A stretch of 64,000 nucleotides of DNA from Methylobacterium sp. J-077 (GTDB taxonomy: Bacteria > Pseudomonadota > Alphaproteobacteria > Rhizobiales > Beijerinckiaceae), in the NCBI RefSeq assembly GCF_022829365.1, contig NZ_JAKSYJ010000152.1:34700-98699 (forward strand), given 5' to 3'. The notes beneath the pieces were generated by a model. The model worked only from the letters and a program-made list of their open reading frames with translations, was not told where the DNA came from and did no database searches. Shown one piece after another: positions 17,017-26,334 of the stretch. Both the position numbers and the translations under genes were made by a program. Positions within the stretch are counted from its first letter, which is position 1, and each line of letters begins with the position of its first letter.

Positions 17017-18546
17017 ATGATCCGCTCCATCCTCTCGGTGGGCGGCTGGACCCTGGTCTCGCGGGTCACCGGCTTCGCCCGGGACGTGGTGATGGCCGCC
17101 GTGATGGGCGCGGGGCCCATGGCCGATGCCTTCGTGGTCGCGTTCCGGCTGCCGAACCATTTCCGCGCGATCTTCGGCGAGGGGGCGTTCAACACCGCCT
17201 TCGTGCCGGCCTATGCCGGGCTCGCCGAGGCGGGGGCCTCCGGGGCGGCGCATCATTTCGCCGACCGCGTCTTCACCCTGATGCTGATCGTGCAGCTGGT
17301 GCTGCTCAACCTCGCCCTGCCGGCGATGCCCTGGGTGGTCCATGCCCTGGCGCCCGGCTTCGCCGAGGATGGCGAGCGCTTCCAGCTCGCGGTGGCGCTG
17401 ACCCGCATCACCTTCCCGTACCTGCTGTTCATGACCCTGGTGACGCTGCTGTCGGGGATCCTCAACGCCCACCGGCACTTCGCCGTGGCGGCAGGCGCCC
17501 CGGTGCTGCTCAACCTCGCCATGCTGGCGGCCCTGTCGCTGAGCTTCCTGTTCCCCAACGCCGCCTACGCGGCCGCCTGGGGTGTGGCGGTCTCCGGCGT
17601 GCTGCAATTCGGCCTGCTGTGGTGGGGCTGCCGCCGCGCCCGGGTGATGCCGGACCTCGCGGTGCCGCGCGCCGACCCGGCGCTGAAGCGGTTCTTCGCG
17701 GTGCTCGGGCCGGCGGTGATCGGCTCGGCCGGGTTCCAGATCGCGGCGTTCGCCGACACGATCATCGCCAGCTGGCTGCCCACCGGCGCGGTCTCGGCCC
17801 TGTACTATGCCGACCGGCTCTACCAGCTGCCGTTCGGGGTGATCGCCATCGCGGCCGGCACCGTGCTTCTGCCGGAGATGAGCCGGCGGATCGCGTCCGG
17901 CGACGTCGCCGGCGCGCATGCGGCGCAGAACCGGGCGGCGGGCTTCTCCCTGGCGCTGTCGGCGCCGTTCACGGTGGCGTTCCTGACCATCCCGGGCCTG
18001 ATCATGGCGGCCCTGTTCCAGCGCGGCGCCTTCAGCGCCGAGGATGCGTCCCGGGCCGCCTCGGTGCTCGCCGCCTACGGCTTTGCGCTGCCCGCCGTTG
18101 TGCTGGTGCGCAGCGCGGTGGCCAGCTTCTACGCCCGCCAGGACACCAAGACCCCGCTCTGGGCCTCACTCACTGCGATCGCGGTCAATGTCGCGCTGAA
18201 GCTCTGGCTCACCGGACCCTACGGCGTCACCGGACTGGCCCTGGCCACCGCGGTCAGCCAGTGGGTGAACCTGCTGATCCTCGTCGTCCTGGCCAAGCGC
18301 CGCGATTGGACCGCGCCGGGCCGGACCCTCGGCCTCACGGTGGCGGGGGTCGGGATCGCCTGCCTGGCGCTGGCGGGCGTCGCCGTCTACGGCCAGGGGC
18401 TCGCCGAGGCGCTGGTGCCGGCGGCCCTGCCGCACGGGCGCGAGATCGCCGTCCTGGCCCTACTGGGGCTGGCCGGAGCCATGGTCTATGGCGGCCTGCT
18501 GGCCGGCCTCCTGCACCTGTTCGGCCTGCGCCTGCGCCGGGCCTGA
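17017..18546 (+). CDS. murJ: Lipid II flippase MurJ
   Basis: MurJ flips the peptidoglycan precursor lipid II across the inner membrane. The protein has 509 residues and about 14 membrane helices. It opens with the family-specific SILSVGGWTLVSRVTGFARDVVMAAVMGAGPMADAF, including the conserved Arg-x-x-Gly-x-x-Arg-Asp, and continues with AFRLPNHFRAIFGEGAFNTAFVP, which carries the conserved charged residues of the central cavity. ATG 17017 is chosen for its fit to this start. The inverted repeat immediately upstream contributes its purine-rich right arm (GGGAGG) as the ribosome site. Confidence 0.95.
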   Translation: MIRSILSVGGWTLVSRVTGFARDVVMAAVMGAGPMADAFVVAFRLPNHFRAIFGEGAFNTAFVPAYAGLAEAGASGAAHHFADRVFTLMLIVQLVLLNLALPAMPWVVHALAPGFAEDGERFQLAVALTRITFPYLLFMTLVTLLSGILNAHRHFAVAAGAPVLLNLAMLAALSLSFLFPNAAYAAAWGVAVSGVLQFGLLWWGCRRARVMPDLAVPRADPALKRFFAVLGPAVIGSAGFQIAAFADTIIASWLPTGAVSALYYADRLYQLPFGVIAIAAGTVLLPEMSRRIASGDVAGAHAAQNRAAGFSLALSAPFTVAFLTIPGLIMAALFQRGAFSAEDASRAASVLAAYGFALPAVVLVRSAVASFYARQDTKTPLWASLTAIAVNVALKLWLTGPYGVTGLALATAVSQWVNLLILVVLAKRRDWTAPGRTLGLTVAGVGIACLALAGVAVYGQGLAEALVPAALPHGREIAVLALLGLAGAMVYGGLLAGLLHLFGLRLRRA

Positions 18547-18678
18547 CACCCATCCCCCCGATCGAGCCGGGCTCGCCGCCACGCCTTCGAGTCCCAGATC
18601 GCTCCGGGAGCATTGTTCCGAAAGGCGGTTGCCGGCTTTCGGACAACGACGATGCCCGAACGCCCAGTGAGGAACGCC

Positions 18679-19350
18679 ATGACCCAGGACCTACTCGCGG
18701 GCGTGAAGGCCGTCGTGTTCGACGCCTACGGCACGCTGTTCGACGTGAACGCCGCGGTCCAGCGCTACGCCGCGTTGGTCGGGCCGGATGCCGACCACCT
18801 CTCCGAGGTCTGGCGCAACAAGCAGCTCGAATACAGCTGGACGCTGTCGCTGATGGGCCGCTACGCCGCCTTCTGGGACCTCACCGTGCGCGCCCTCGAC
18901 CATGCCCTGGCGCTGCATCCGGGCGTGGATCCGGCCCTGCGCGAGAGACTGCTCGACGCCTATCGCGACCTCGACGCCTACCCGGAAGTGCCGGGCGTGC
19001 TGGCGGCGCTGCAGAAGCGCGGCCTCCGCACCGCGGTGCTCACCAACGGCAATGCCGCGATGGTCGACCGCGCCGTGGCCTCGGCCGGGCTCGCCGACCA
19101 TCTCGACGCGGTGCTGTCGATGGACGACGCGCAGGTGTTCAAGACCCATCCCGACGCCTACCGGATCGCCCTGACCCGGCTCGCGGTCGGGGAGGCGGAC
19201 GTGCTGTTCTGCTCCTCCAACCGCTGGGACGTGGCGGGGGCCAACGCGTTCGGGTTCCGGACCGCCTGGGTGAACCGCCGGGGCCTGCCGGACGAATACG
19301 CGGATCTCGCGCCCACGGCGGTGATCGGGGCGCTCGACGGGCTGCTCTGA
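18679..19350 (+). CDS. Haloacid dehalogenase, type II
   Basis: This is a cytoplasmic 223-residue HAD-fold hydrolase of the (S)-2-haloacid dehalogenase group, which removes halogen from 2-haloalkanoic acids with inversion. The nucleophile motif is VVFDAYGTLFDV (Asp and Thr). Also present are YSWTLSLMGRY, AVLTNGNAAMVD (motif II), FKTHPDAY (the motif III Lys), and FCSSNRWDVAGANAFG (motif IV with Ser, Asn and Asp). This full set is typical of true dehalogenases rather than general phosphatases. Genes of this type are frequent in methylotrophs. ATG 18679 follows GAGGAA. It is separated from murJ by 132 bases. Confidence 0.88.
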   Translation: MTQDLLAGVKAVVFDAYGTLFDVNAAVQRYAALVGPDADHLSEVWRNKQLEYSWTLSLMGRYAAFWDLTVRALDHALALHPGVDPALRERLLDAYRDLDAYPEVPGVLAALQKRGLRTAVLTNGNAAMVDRAVASAGLADHLDAVLSMDDAQVFKTHPDAYRIALTRLAVGEADVLFCSSNRWDVAGANAFGFRTAWVNRRGLPDEYADLAPTAVIGALDGLL

Positions 19351-19476
19351 GACCCGCCCCGGGGTGGGACGCGGAGGCTTGGACTAAAGTCGAACTTGCA
19401 ACGTGCGCCCCGTGCGCTCGGTTCGCCCCTGACTCGGACGCCAGCATCATGAGCGTCGAGCGCGAGGGAACGTCTG

Positions 19477-19947
19477 ATGAAGCGCGTATTGTTGGCCGCC
19501 GCATGCTGCGTCGGCGTTGCGGGACCGGCCTGGGCTCTGGACGTCACCAAGTCGGTGGACGTGGCCGCATCGCCCGAGGTGGTGTGGAAGACCATCGGCG
19601 GGTTCTGCGGGATCGGCGACTGGCATCCCGTGATCGAGAAGTGTGCCCTGTCCAAGAAGGGCGGCAAGGATGTCCGCACCCTCAGCCTGAAGGGCGGCGG
19701 GACCATCGTCGAGGAGCAGGAATCCCGCGACGACGCGAAGATGGCCTACACCTACACGATCCTGGAAGGCCCGCTGCCCGTCACGGATTACCATTCGACC
19801 CTCATGGTCGCGAAGGCCGGCGGCGGCTCCAAGGTGACCTGGACGGGCACGTTCAAGGCCAAGGGCGCCCCCGACGCCAAGGCGCAGGAAGCCATCGCGG
19901 GCGTGTACGACGCCGGTCTGAAGGGCATCGCCGCCAAGGCGAAGTAA
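19477..19947 (+). CDS. Secreted SRPBCC-family protein (MxaD-like)
   Basis: This is a 156-residue protein with a clean signal peptide (MKRVLLAAACCVGVAGPAWA) and a START/Bet v 1-type helix-grip domain: VTKSVDVAASPEVVWKTIGGFCGIGDWHP, a series of beta strands, then a long final helix (KAQEAIAGVYDAGLKGIAAK). The domain form and periplasmic location resemble MxaD of the methanol oxidation cluster, but no mxa genes lie nearby, so the resemblance is structural only. These domains bind hydrophobic ligands. A good GAGGGAACGTCTG ribosome region precedes the ATG. Confidence 0.8.
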   Translation: MKRVLLAAACCVGVAGPAWALDVTKSVDVAASPEVVWKTIGGFCGIGDWHPVIEKCALSKKGGKDVRTLSLKGGGTIVEEQESRDDAKMAYTYTILEGPLPVTDYHSTLMVAKAGGGSKVTWTGTFKAKGAPDAKAQEAIAGVYDAGLKGIAAKAK

Positions 19948-20104
19948 GCCTCCGGCCCGGAGCAGGGGCGGCCGGTTCTGCCCCTGCGCCGGTTCTTCCG
20001 GCGTGTCGACGCCGCATCCGGCACGCGATCGCATTGCGCGGCTTCGCAGATTTTTAATCCTCCCGGTGTTGGATCATCCTCAACACGAACGGGAGATGTT
20101 GCGC

Positions 20105-20452
20105 GTGTCCACGAACGGTTCCTTCACCCTGATCCGCGCCGGGGCCGCCGCCCTCGCCGCGACCCTGCTGCTCGGGGCCGTCGCCCCGGCCGTCGCCCGC
20201 GACCAGACCGGCGCGATCGTCGGCGGCCTGGCGGCCGGCGTGGTCGGCGGCGTGGTCGGGAGCGCCCTGATCAACGGCGCCAACCAGCCGCCGCCCCCGC
20301 CGCCGGAGTATCGCCCGCGCCGCGTCGTGGTCGAGGAGCCCGAGACCGTGGTGGTGCGCGAGCGCCGCGGCCCGATCTGCCACTACGAGCGCCGCAAGGA
20401 ATGGCTCGGCGGCGGCGAGTTCACCTACCGCCGCGTCGAAGTCTGCGAGTAA
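20105..20452 (+). CDS. Secreted glycine-zipper protein, unknown function
   Basis: This is a 115-residue protein with a signal peptide ending at AVAR, followed by a glycine-zipper segment (GAIVGGLAAGVVGGVVGSALI), a proline run, and an Arg/Val-rich part ending with two cysteines (GPICHYERRKEW and EVCE) that may form a disulfide. It is probably periplasmic or outer-membrane associated. GTG 20105 is preferred because GGGAG ends 9 bases upstream; ATG 20096 sits directly against that site. No function can be assigned. Confidence 0.65.
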   Translation: MSTNGSFTLIRAGAAALAATLLLGAVAPAVARDQTGAIVGGLAAGVVGGVVGSALINGANQPPPPPPEYRPRRVVVEEPETVVVRERRGPICHYERRKEWLGGGEFTYRRVEVCE

Positions 20453-20473
20453 TCTTTCAAGGTCGTTTTGCCT

Positions 20474-20501
20474 GCGCCGCGTCCCCCCGGGGGCGCGGCG
20501 C
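20474..20501. terminator. Bidirectional terminator between convergent genes
   Basis: GCGCCGCG pairs with CGCGGCGC, extended by C-G pairs inward, in the 52-base gap between the glycine-zipper gene and the carbamoyltransferase. A TTTT run stands upstream and CTTCC downstream. Confidence 0.6.
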
Positions 20502-20504
20502 TTC

Positions 20505-22262
20505 CTATTTCACCACCAGCCAATCCTCGACCACGAGGGCGTCGAGGCCGGTGGTGTAGAACATCAGGATCGCGTCCTCCGCGCTGTGGAGGATCGGCTT
20601 GCCCATCACGTTGAAGCTGGTGTTGAGCAGGATCGGCACCCCGGTGACGTCCGCGAAGGCGGCGATCAGGGCCGCGAAGGCCGGGTTGCGCGCGGCCGTG
20701 ACGCTCTGGAGCCGGCCGGTGCCGTCCTGGTGGACCACCGCCGGCACCCGGGCGCGCACTTCCGCACGCCAGATCAGCGTGCGCTCCATGTAGGGGCTGT
20801 CGGCGTATGCCTCGAACCAGTCCGGGCCGGCCTCGGCCAGGATCGCGGGCGCGAACGGCCGGAACGCCTCGCGGTACTTCACCTTGGCGTTCAGCGCGTC
20901 CTTGGCGCCCTCCGGCCGCGGATCGGCCAGGATCGAGCGGTTGCCGAGCGCCCGGGGGCCGAACTCGGCCCGGCCCTGCACCCAGCCGACCAGGCCGCCG
21001 GCAGCCAGGATTTTCGCCGCAGCCCGGGTCGCCTCCGCGTGGCCGACGCGCCGGGCCCGCGGCTCCTGCTCGGCCAAGCGCTCCATCGCGGTGGTCGAGA
21101 CCCGGGAGCCGAGATAGGGCGACAGCGGGCGCTGGGCGGCGGGCGGGCCGGCCCAGTCCGGATGGTCCTCCGCGAAGGCGAGCCAGGCGGCGCCGACCGC
21201 ATTGCCGTCGTCGGCCGGGGCCGAGGGCACGTGCAGCCGGGTGAACCCGGAGCGACCGAGCACCCGGCCGTTATACGAGGAGTTGAGCCCGCAGCCGCCG
21301 GTGATCACCAGGTTGTCGGAGGGGCCAAGGGCCGCCGCTTCCGCCACCAGCACGTCCATCAGATCACAAAAAAGATCCTGGCCGCAGCGGGCGAGGTCGG
21401 CCCAGCCGGTCTCCTCGGCATCCGCGGGGCGGCGCGCGCGGATTTCCGCGGCGACGGCCTGGATCGTCGCGGCCTCGGCGAAGCGCAGGCGCCCGCCCTC
21501 GACCGTGCAGAGCCGGGCCAGCAGCGCGGCGAGGTCCGGATCGGGGTGTCCGTAGGGGGCGAGCCCCATGATCTTCCATTCCTCGCCCTTCACCTGGTCG
21601 AAGCCGGCGAGATCGGTGATCAGCCCGTACAGGAAGCCGAGCGACCCGCGGCCGCGATGACGGCGCAGCTCCGTGATCCGGCCGCCGTCCAGCCGGTAGA
21701 GCGCCGCCGCGCCGGTCTCGCCCATGCCGTCGACCACCAGGGCCGTGGCCGCGTCGAACGGGCTGCCCCAGAGCCCGTAGGCGGCGTGGCAGCGATGGTG
21801 CGGGTAGCGCCGCTGCCCCGCGACGGTGGCGCGCGGCGCCGCGCCGGTGGCCCGGCCCTCCTGCATGAGCGCCAGCAGGGTGCCGTGGCCGGCCCGCGCC
21901 TGGGCGGCGTGCAGATCGGCGATGAACACCCGCTCGGCCTGCTCGGGCACGAACGAGCGGTTGAGCGCGGTGGGGTGGGCGGCCAGCGCCATCAGGTCGA
22001 AAGCGCCGACCCCCGCCTGCCCGCGCAGGAACTCGGTGAATTGCGGCCCCCAGGACGAGGCGACGACGATCTCGGAGCCGGGCGGCACGTAGGCCTGCAG
22101 CAGCGCGGCCATCCGGGCCGGATTGTCCGGCTCGCAATTCGGGGCGCGCTTGACCTGAAGGAACCGCTCCGCGGCCTCGGCGAACAGCACGGTGCCGTCC
22201 GGCCCGACGAGGGCGAGCGCCGGATCGTGGAAGGTGGTGGCGAGGCCGAGATAGAAGCGCAT
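20505..22262 (-). CDS. Carbamoyltransferase, NodU/CmcH family
   Basis: This 585-residue enzyme transfers a carbamoyl group from carbamoyl phosphate to a hydroxyl of a small molecule, through a carbamoyl-adenylate. The N-terminal Kae1-like domain has LGLATTFHDPALALV, the metal-binding HHRCHAAYG (His pair) and TALVVDGMGE. The C-terminal YrdC-like domain has VQGRAEFGPRALGNRSILADPR and ends with PILLNTSFNVMGKPI and the TTGLDALVVEDWL tail. Known members decorate nodulation factors or antibiotics. No biosynthetic genes adjoin, so the acceptor is unknown. It is followed 51 bases upstream by nhaA on the same strand. Confidence 0.88.
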   Translation of the reverse strand: MRFYLGLATTFHDPALALVGPDGTVLFAEAAERFLQVKRAPNCEPDNPARMAALLQAYVPPGSEIVVASSWGPQFTEFLRGQAGVGAFDLMALAAHPTALNRSFVPEQAERVFIADLHAAQARAGHGTLLALMQEGRATGAAPRATVAGQRRYPHHRCHAAYGLWGSPFDAATALVVDGMGETGAAALYRLDGGRITELRRHRGRGSLGFLYGLITDLAGFDQVKGEEWKIMGLAPYGHPDPDLAALLARLCTVEGGRLRFAEAATIQAVAAEIRARRPADAEETGWADLARCGQDLFCDLMDVLVAEAAALGPSDNLVITGGCGLNSSYNGRVLGRSGFTRLHVPSAPADDGNAVGAAWLAFAEDHPDWAGPPAAQRPLSPYLGSRVSTTAMERLAEQEPRARRVGHAEATRAAAKILAAGGLVGWVQGRAEFGPRALGNRSILADPRPEGAKDALNAKVKYREAFRPFAPAILAEAGPDWFEAYADSPYMERTLIWRAEVRARVPAVVHQDGTGRLQSVTAARNPAFAALIAAFADVTGVPILLNTSFNVMGKPILHSAEDAILMFYTTGLDALVVEDWLVVK

Positions 22263-22313
22263 GCCCCGGCGAGGTAGCGCATTTTTGCGCGCAGCGAAGC
22301 CCGGGCGCGGCGG

Positions 22314-23519
22314 CTACCGGCTTGCCGCGGGGCGCCGCACCAGCAGGAGAATCGCCGCCCCGGCGAGCCCCGAGAGGGCCGAGCCCGCGAGCACCCCGAG
22401 CTTCACCGCGGTCTCGTGCTGCGGGTCCGCGAAGGCGAGGCCGCCGATGAACAGGCTCATGGTGAACCCGATCCCGCACAGGACCGCGACCCCGTAGACC
22501 TGCCCCCAGCCGGCCCCGGCCGGGCGCTGCGCCCATCCGAGCGCGACCGCGAGCCGCAGGCTGGCGAACACCCCGGCCTGCTTGCCCAGGAACAAACCCG
22601 CGGCGATGCCGAGCGTCACCGGTTGGAGCAGGGCGTCGGGCGTCAGGCCGGTCAGGTCCACCCCGGCATTGGCGAAGCCGAAGACCGGCACCACGCCATA
22701 GGTGATCCAGGGCGCCAGCCCGTGCTCCAGCCGATGCAGCGGTGAATCCGCCGCCTCCGGCCGACCGGGGCTGACCCGGATCGGGATCGTGAAGGCCAGC
22801 AGCACGCCGGCCACCGTGGCGTGGATCCCGGAGCGCAGCACCAGCACCCACAGCACCAGGCCGAGCAGCCCATAGGCCGACAGCCAGGTCACGCCCGCCC
22901 GGTTGAGGCCGTAGAGGGCCGCCAGGACCAGCGCGGCCAGCCCCAGCATCCCGGCATCGAGGCCGGAGCCGTAGAACAGCGCGATCACCACCACGGCGCC
23001 GAGATCGTCGACGATGGCCACGGCGCTCAGGAAGATCTTGAGAGAGACCGGCACCCGCTTGCCGAGCAGGGCCAGGACGCCGAGGGCGAAGGCGATGTCG
23101 GTGGCCGCCGGGATCGCCCAGCCGCGCAGGGTCCCGGCGCCGAGATTGGCCGCCGCGTAGACCAGGGCCGGCACCGCCATGCCGCCGAACGCCGCGATGC
23201 CGGGCAGCACCCGGTCCGGCCAGGTCCGCAGCCGCCCGTCCAGCGCCTCGCGCTTGATCTCCAGCCCGACCAGCAGAAAAAACCCGGCCATCAGGCCGTC
23301 GTTGATCCAGTGCTGCAGGCTCATCGGCCCGAGCATCGCATGGAGCCCGTGCGCGTAGGCCTCGGCGAAGGGCCCGTTGGCGACGATGAGTGCCAGCGCC
23401 GCCGCGGCCATCAGGATCAGCCCGCCCGCCGCCTCGCTCGTGAGCATCGCGCGGACAACCGAGAGCGGGCGCCGGCCCCGGGCCTGCGGGGCGCGGCCGG
23501 GAGTCGGAGGCGGCTTCAT
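22314..23519 (-). CDS. nhaA: Na+/H+ antiporter NhaA
   Basis: NhaA exchanges two protons for one sodium ion across the inner membrane, controlling sodium and pH. The 401-residue protein has about 12 helices. Diagnostic segments are [58 protein letters not shown] (the paired aspartates of the ion site), and [18 protein letters not shown] 23519 gives the usual short cytoplasmic start rich in Pro and Arg; the open frame above it is antisense to other genes. It is divergent from the small gene pair at 23601. Confidence 0.95.
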   Translation of the reverse strand: MKPPPTPGRAPQARGRRPLSVVRAMLTSEAAGGLILMAAAALALIVANGPFAEAYAHGLHAMLGPMSLQHWINDGLMAGFFLLVGLEIKREALDGRLRTWPDRVLPGIAAFGGMAVPALVYAAANLGAGTLRGWAIPAATDIAFALGVLALLGKRVPVSLKIFLSAVAIVDDLGAVVVIALFYGSGLDAGMLGLAALVLAALYGLNRAGVTWLSAYGLLGLVLWVLVLRSGIHATVAGVLLAFTIPIRVSPGRPEAADSPLHRLEHGLAPWITYGVVPVFGFANAGVDLTGLTPDALLQPVTLGIAAGLFLGKQAGVFASLRLAVALGWAQRPAGAGWGQVYGVAVLCGIGFTMSLFIGGLAFADPQHETAVKLGVLAGSALSGLAGAAILLLVRRPAASR

Positions 23520-23600
23520 GGCGGGCAGGCTTGGCGTGGTTTGGGGGCCGGGGCAAGCCGCACCTTGCATCGTGGGGCGGCCGTCCCGTATCGTCACGCC

Positions 23601-23873
23601 ATGTCGGACCGGCTGCTCTCGCTGGTGGTCGACAGCCGTTCGGCTGCGGATCGTGCCCCCACGGGGGCCGCGTTCCGGGAACTCGACCGCGTTCGGACCC
23701 TCGCCGAATTGATCGGCGAGGATGGCGAATGCGTGCCCGCGGGCAGCACCGGGACCATCGTCGCCGTCTGGGGCGCGGGCGCCGCCTTCGACGTCGAGTT
23801 CACCCGGCCGGTCGAGGCGCTCGCCGCTATCGCGCCGGAGTCCCTGGTCCTCGTGGAGCGCGCCGGCGCTTGA
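23601..23873 (+). CDS. Small DUF4926-like protein
   Basis: This is a 90-residue cytoplasmic protein. Residues 28-86 ([20 protein letters not shown], then [19 protein letters not shown], then ESLVLVE) match the pattern of DUF4926: a strand with V-P-A-G, G-T-I-V, and a D/E-V-E-F strand. Such small beta-barrel proteins are often encoded beside toxin-like or immunity genes. It starts 82 bases from the divergent nhaA start and is followed 36 bases later by a DUF6883-like gene on the same strand. The pair is likely one unit. Family assignment is from the visible pattern only. Confidence 0.6.
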   Translation: MSDRLLSLVVDSRSAADRAPTGAAFRELDRVRTLAELIGEDGECVPAGSTGTIVAVWGAGAAFDVEFTRPVEALAAIAPESLVLVERAGA

Positions 23874-23909
23874 TCGGCTCGGTCGGCTACCCGGCGCAGT
23901 TCCGGGTCG

Positions 23910-24233
23910 ATGACGAAGGTGCAGCGCTACCTGCTCGATCCGGATCATGAGGATGGCGGCCCGAAATGCGCCTTCCTGCTCAGCGTCGGCTTCTCGATCG
24001 ACGATCCGGTATCGCTGATGACGGCGCTTGTCGGGCATCCGACGCCGGCCACGCTCACGAGGGCCTATCCGGTGCCCTACGGCCTGCGGTACCATTTCGA
24101 AGGGCCGATGGGGTGCCCCGACGGAACCACGGCGAACATCCGGACCGTCTGGCAGGTCGATGACCGGCCCGGACTGCATCCCGCTCGCTTCATCAGCCTT
24201 AAGCCCCTGCGGAAGGTCTTGCGCGATCCGTAG
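23910..24233 (+). CDS. DUF6883-like protein
   Basis: This is a 107-residue protein with the layout I associate with DUF6883: an opening [27 protein letters not shown], a central [29 protein letters not shown], and a C-terminal strand [10 protein letters not shown]. The G-x-K-A-x-F-L and E-G-P-x-x-x-P-D-G signatures are clear. Domains of this kind occur as stand-alone genes next to DUF4926 and at the ends of polymorphic toxins. That association suggests, without proof, a toxin with its neighbour as partner. The stop is 12 bases from the convergent tlpA. Confidence 0.6.
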   Translation: MTKVQRYLLDPDHEDGGPKCAFLLSVGFSIDDPVSLMTALVGHPTPATLTRAYPVPYGLRYHFEGPMGCPDGTTANIRTVWQVDDRPGLHPARFISLKPLRKVLRDP

Positions 24234-24245
24234 CGCGCTTTCTCT

Positions 24246-24887
24246 TCAGGATGTTCGCCCCAGAGCCGCGCGGATCAGCCCGAGCCCATCCGGGCTCGAC
24301 CAGGCGGCCGGGCCCTTCATCACCCCGATCGTGCAGCCCTGCGGGTCGATCAGCAGCGTGGTCGGCAGACCCGGGGACTGGGTGTCGCGCTGGATCGCCG
24401 GCAGCACGCGCCCGCCCGGATCGGCGTAGAAGGCCAGCGCATGGATGCCGGCCTGCTTCAGCCAGTCCGGCGGCTTGTCGAGGTTGCGGGTGTCGACGTT
24501 GATCGCAACGACCGCGAAATCCGGGCCGCCGAGTTCCGCCTGGAGGCGGTCGAGCGCCGGCATCTCGGCCTTGCAGGGGGCGCACCAAGTCGCCCACAGA
24601 TTGACCAGCAGCAGCCGGCCCTTGAGGTCGGAGAGCCCGGTCTCGACGCCGTCCGGCCCCTTGAACCGGATCTCGGGCGCGGGCCGCGCCTGCTTCGGGG
24701 CCTGCATGCCCGCGACCTCGCCCTTGGCGGCCGCGTCGACCCGGGCCAGCGCCGGCGCGGCGCCCGCGCAGGGCTGGAGCGCCCCGCCCGTGTTGCCGGG
24801 CAGGAGACCGCTCCCGTATAGGGCGGTCCCGAGGACGGCGAGCGCGGCGAGGCCCGCGCCGGCCATCAGAGTGGTGCGGCGGGGCAT
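24246..24887 (-). CDS. tlpA: Thiol:disulfide interchange protein TlpA
   Basis: TlpA is a membrane-anchored periplasmic thioredoxin that reduces disulfides, including those of copper chaperones and oxidase subunit II during cytochrome oxidase assembly. The 213-residue protein has one N-terminal membrane anchor (residues about 7-28). Its thioredoxin domain has the active site [11 protein letters not shown] (Cys102 and Cys105), [11 protein letters not shown], and the cis-proline segment [14 protein letters not shown]. Divergent orientation to argH is the standard arrangement in Hyphomicrobiales. ATG 24887 is 42 bases from the argH start. Confidence 0.9.
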   Translation of the reverse strand: MPRRTTLMAGAGLAALAVLGTALYGSGLLPGNTGGALQPCAGAAPALARVDAAAKGEVAGMQAPKQARPAPEIRFKGPDGVETGLSDLKGRLLLVNLWATWCAPCKAEMPALDRLQAELGGPDFAVVAINVDTRNLDKPPDWLKQAGIHALAFYADPGGRVLPAIQRDTQSPGLPTTLLIDPQGCTIGVMKGPAAWSSPDGLGLIRAALGRTS

Positions 24888-24929
24888 CAGGCTTGCCTGC
24901 CGGGACGTTCAGGGCGCGGAAGGATCGAC

Positions 24930-26309
24930 ATGAGCAACCGGATGTGGGGCGGCCGCTTTGCCAGCGGCCCGGCGGAGATCATGGAGGAGATCAACGCCTC
25001 CATCGGATTCGACAAGCGCCTCGCGCCCCAGGATATCCGCGGCTCGCTGGCGCATGTGGCGATGCTGGGCGCAGCCGGCATCCTTCCGGCCGACGATGTG
25101 GCCGCGATCGAGGCCGGGCTCAAGTCCGTGCGCGACGAGATCGAGGCCGGGCGCTTCGTGTTCAAGCGCGAGCTCGAGGACATCCACATGTCGGTGGAGA
25201 GCCGGCTCACCGAGATCGTCGGGCCGGCGGCTGGGCGCCTGCACACGGCGCGCTCGCGCAACGACCAGGTCGCCACCGACATGAAGCTGTGGGTGCGCGA
25301 CACCCTCGACTCCCTCGACCAGCAGGCCGCCGACCTGCAGCGGGCGCTCGCGGAAACTGCGCTGAAGCATGCCGCCACGGTGATGCCGGGCTTCACCCAT
25401 CTCCAGTCGGCCCAGCCGGTGACCTTCGGCCACCATTGCCTGGCCTATGTCGAGATGCTGGCCCGGGACCGCGGCCGGTTCCGCGACGCCCGGGCGCGGC
25501 TCAACGAATGCCCGCTCGGCGCGGCGGCGCTCGCCGGCACCTCCTTCCCGATAGACCGGCACGCCACCGCGGCGGCCCTCGGCTTCGACCGGCCGACCGC
25601 GAATTCCCTGGATTCGGTGGCCGACCGGGACTTCGCCCTGGAATCGCTGGCCGCCGCCTCGATCTGCGCCGTGCATCTCTCGCGCTTCGCCGAGGAGCTG
25701 GTGGTCTGGACCTCGGCGCAGTTCAACTTCGTCAAGCTGTCGGACGGCTACACCACCGGCTCGTCGATCATGCCGCAGAAGCGCAACCCCGACGCCGCCG
25801 AGCTGGTGCGGGCGAAATCCGGCCGGATCATCGGCGCGCTCACCGGCCTGCTGGTCGTCATGAAGGGCCTGCCGCTCGCCTATTCCAAGGACATGCAGGA
25901 GGACAAGGAGGGCACGTTCGACGCCCTCCAGGCCCTGTCCCTGTGCCTCGCCGCCCTGACCGGCATGGTGAAGGATCTGGAGCCCAACGCCGAGGTACTC
26001 AGCCAGGCCGCCGGCTCGGGCTACGCCACCGCCACCGACCTCGCCGACTGGCTGGTGCGCGAGCTCGGCCTGCCGTTCCGCCAGGCCCACCACGTCACCG
26101 GCCGTCTGGTCGGCGCCGCCTCGGCCAAGGGCGTCGGGCTGGAAGAGCTGTCGCTGCCCGAGATGCAGGAGGCCGAGCCGCGCATCACCGACGCGGTCTA
26201 CGCCGTGCTCGGGGTCGCGAACTCGGTGGCGAGCCGCACCAGCTACGGCGGCACCGCGCCGGACAACGTCCGGGCGCAGGCGCAGGGCTGGATCGAGCGG
26301 CTCGGCTGA
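24930..26309 (+). CDS. argH: Argininosuccinate lyase
   Basis: ArgH splits argininosuccinate into arginine and fumarate, the last step of arginine synthesis. The 459 residues match the family length. Motifs of the fumarase/aspartase superfamily are present: [38 protein letters not shown] (general acid/base His), and the mobile-loop signature [18 protein letters not shown], in which Ser278 or Ser279 is the likely catalytic serine. [22 protein letters not shown] is a typical start. It is divergent from tlpA, and other arg genes are not in the window. Confidence 0.97.
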   Translation: MSNRMWGGRFASGPAEIMEEINASIGFDKRLAPQDIRGSLAHVAMLGAAGILPADDVAAIEAGLKSVRDEIEAGRFVFKRELEDIHMSVESRLTEIVGPAAGRLHTARSRNDQVATDMKLWVRDTLDSLDQQAADLQRALAETALKHAATVMPGFTHLQSAQPVTFGHHCLAYVEMLARDRGRFRDARARLNECPLGAAALAGTSFPIDRHATAAALGFDRPTANSLDSVADRDFALESLAAASICAVHLSRFAEELVVWTSAQFNFVKLSDGYTTGSSIMPQKRNPDAAELVRAKSGRIIGALTGLLVVMKGLPLAYSKDMQEDKEGTFDALQALSLCLAALTGMVKDLEPNAEVLSQAAGSGYATATDLADWLVRELGLPFRQAHHVTGRLVGAASAKGVGLEELSLPEMQEAEPRITDAVYAVLGVANSVASRTSYGGTAPDNVRAQAQGWIERLG

Positions 26310-26334
26310 GCGCGCCGCCGAACCGGTCCGCCCA

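Noticed and set aside
19477..19947. Calling the SRPBCC protein MxaD of methanol oxidation
   Set aside because: The fold and export signal resemble MxaD, but no mxaF, mxaI or other methanol oxidation genes are near and the sequence match is not specific enough.
20586..22277. 563-codon plus-strand frame opposite the carbamoyltransferase
   Set aside because: Antisense shadow with low-complexity composition; the minus-strand enzyme has all expected motifs.
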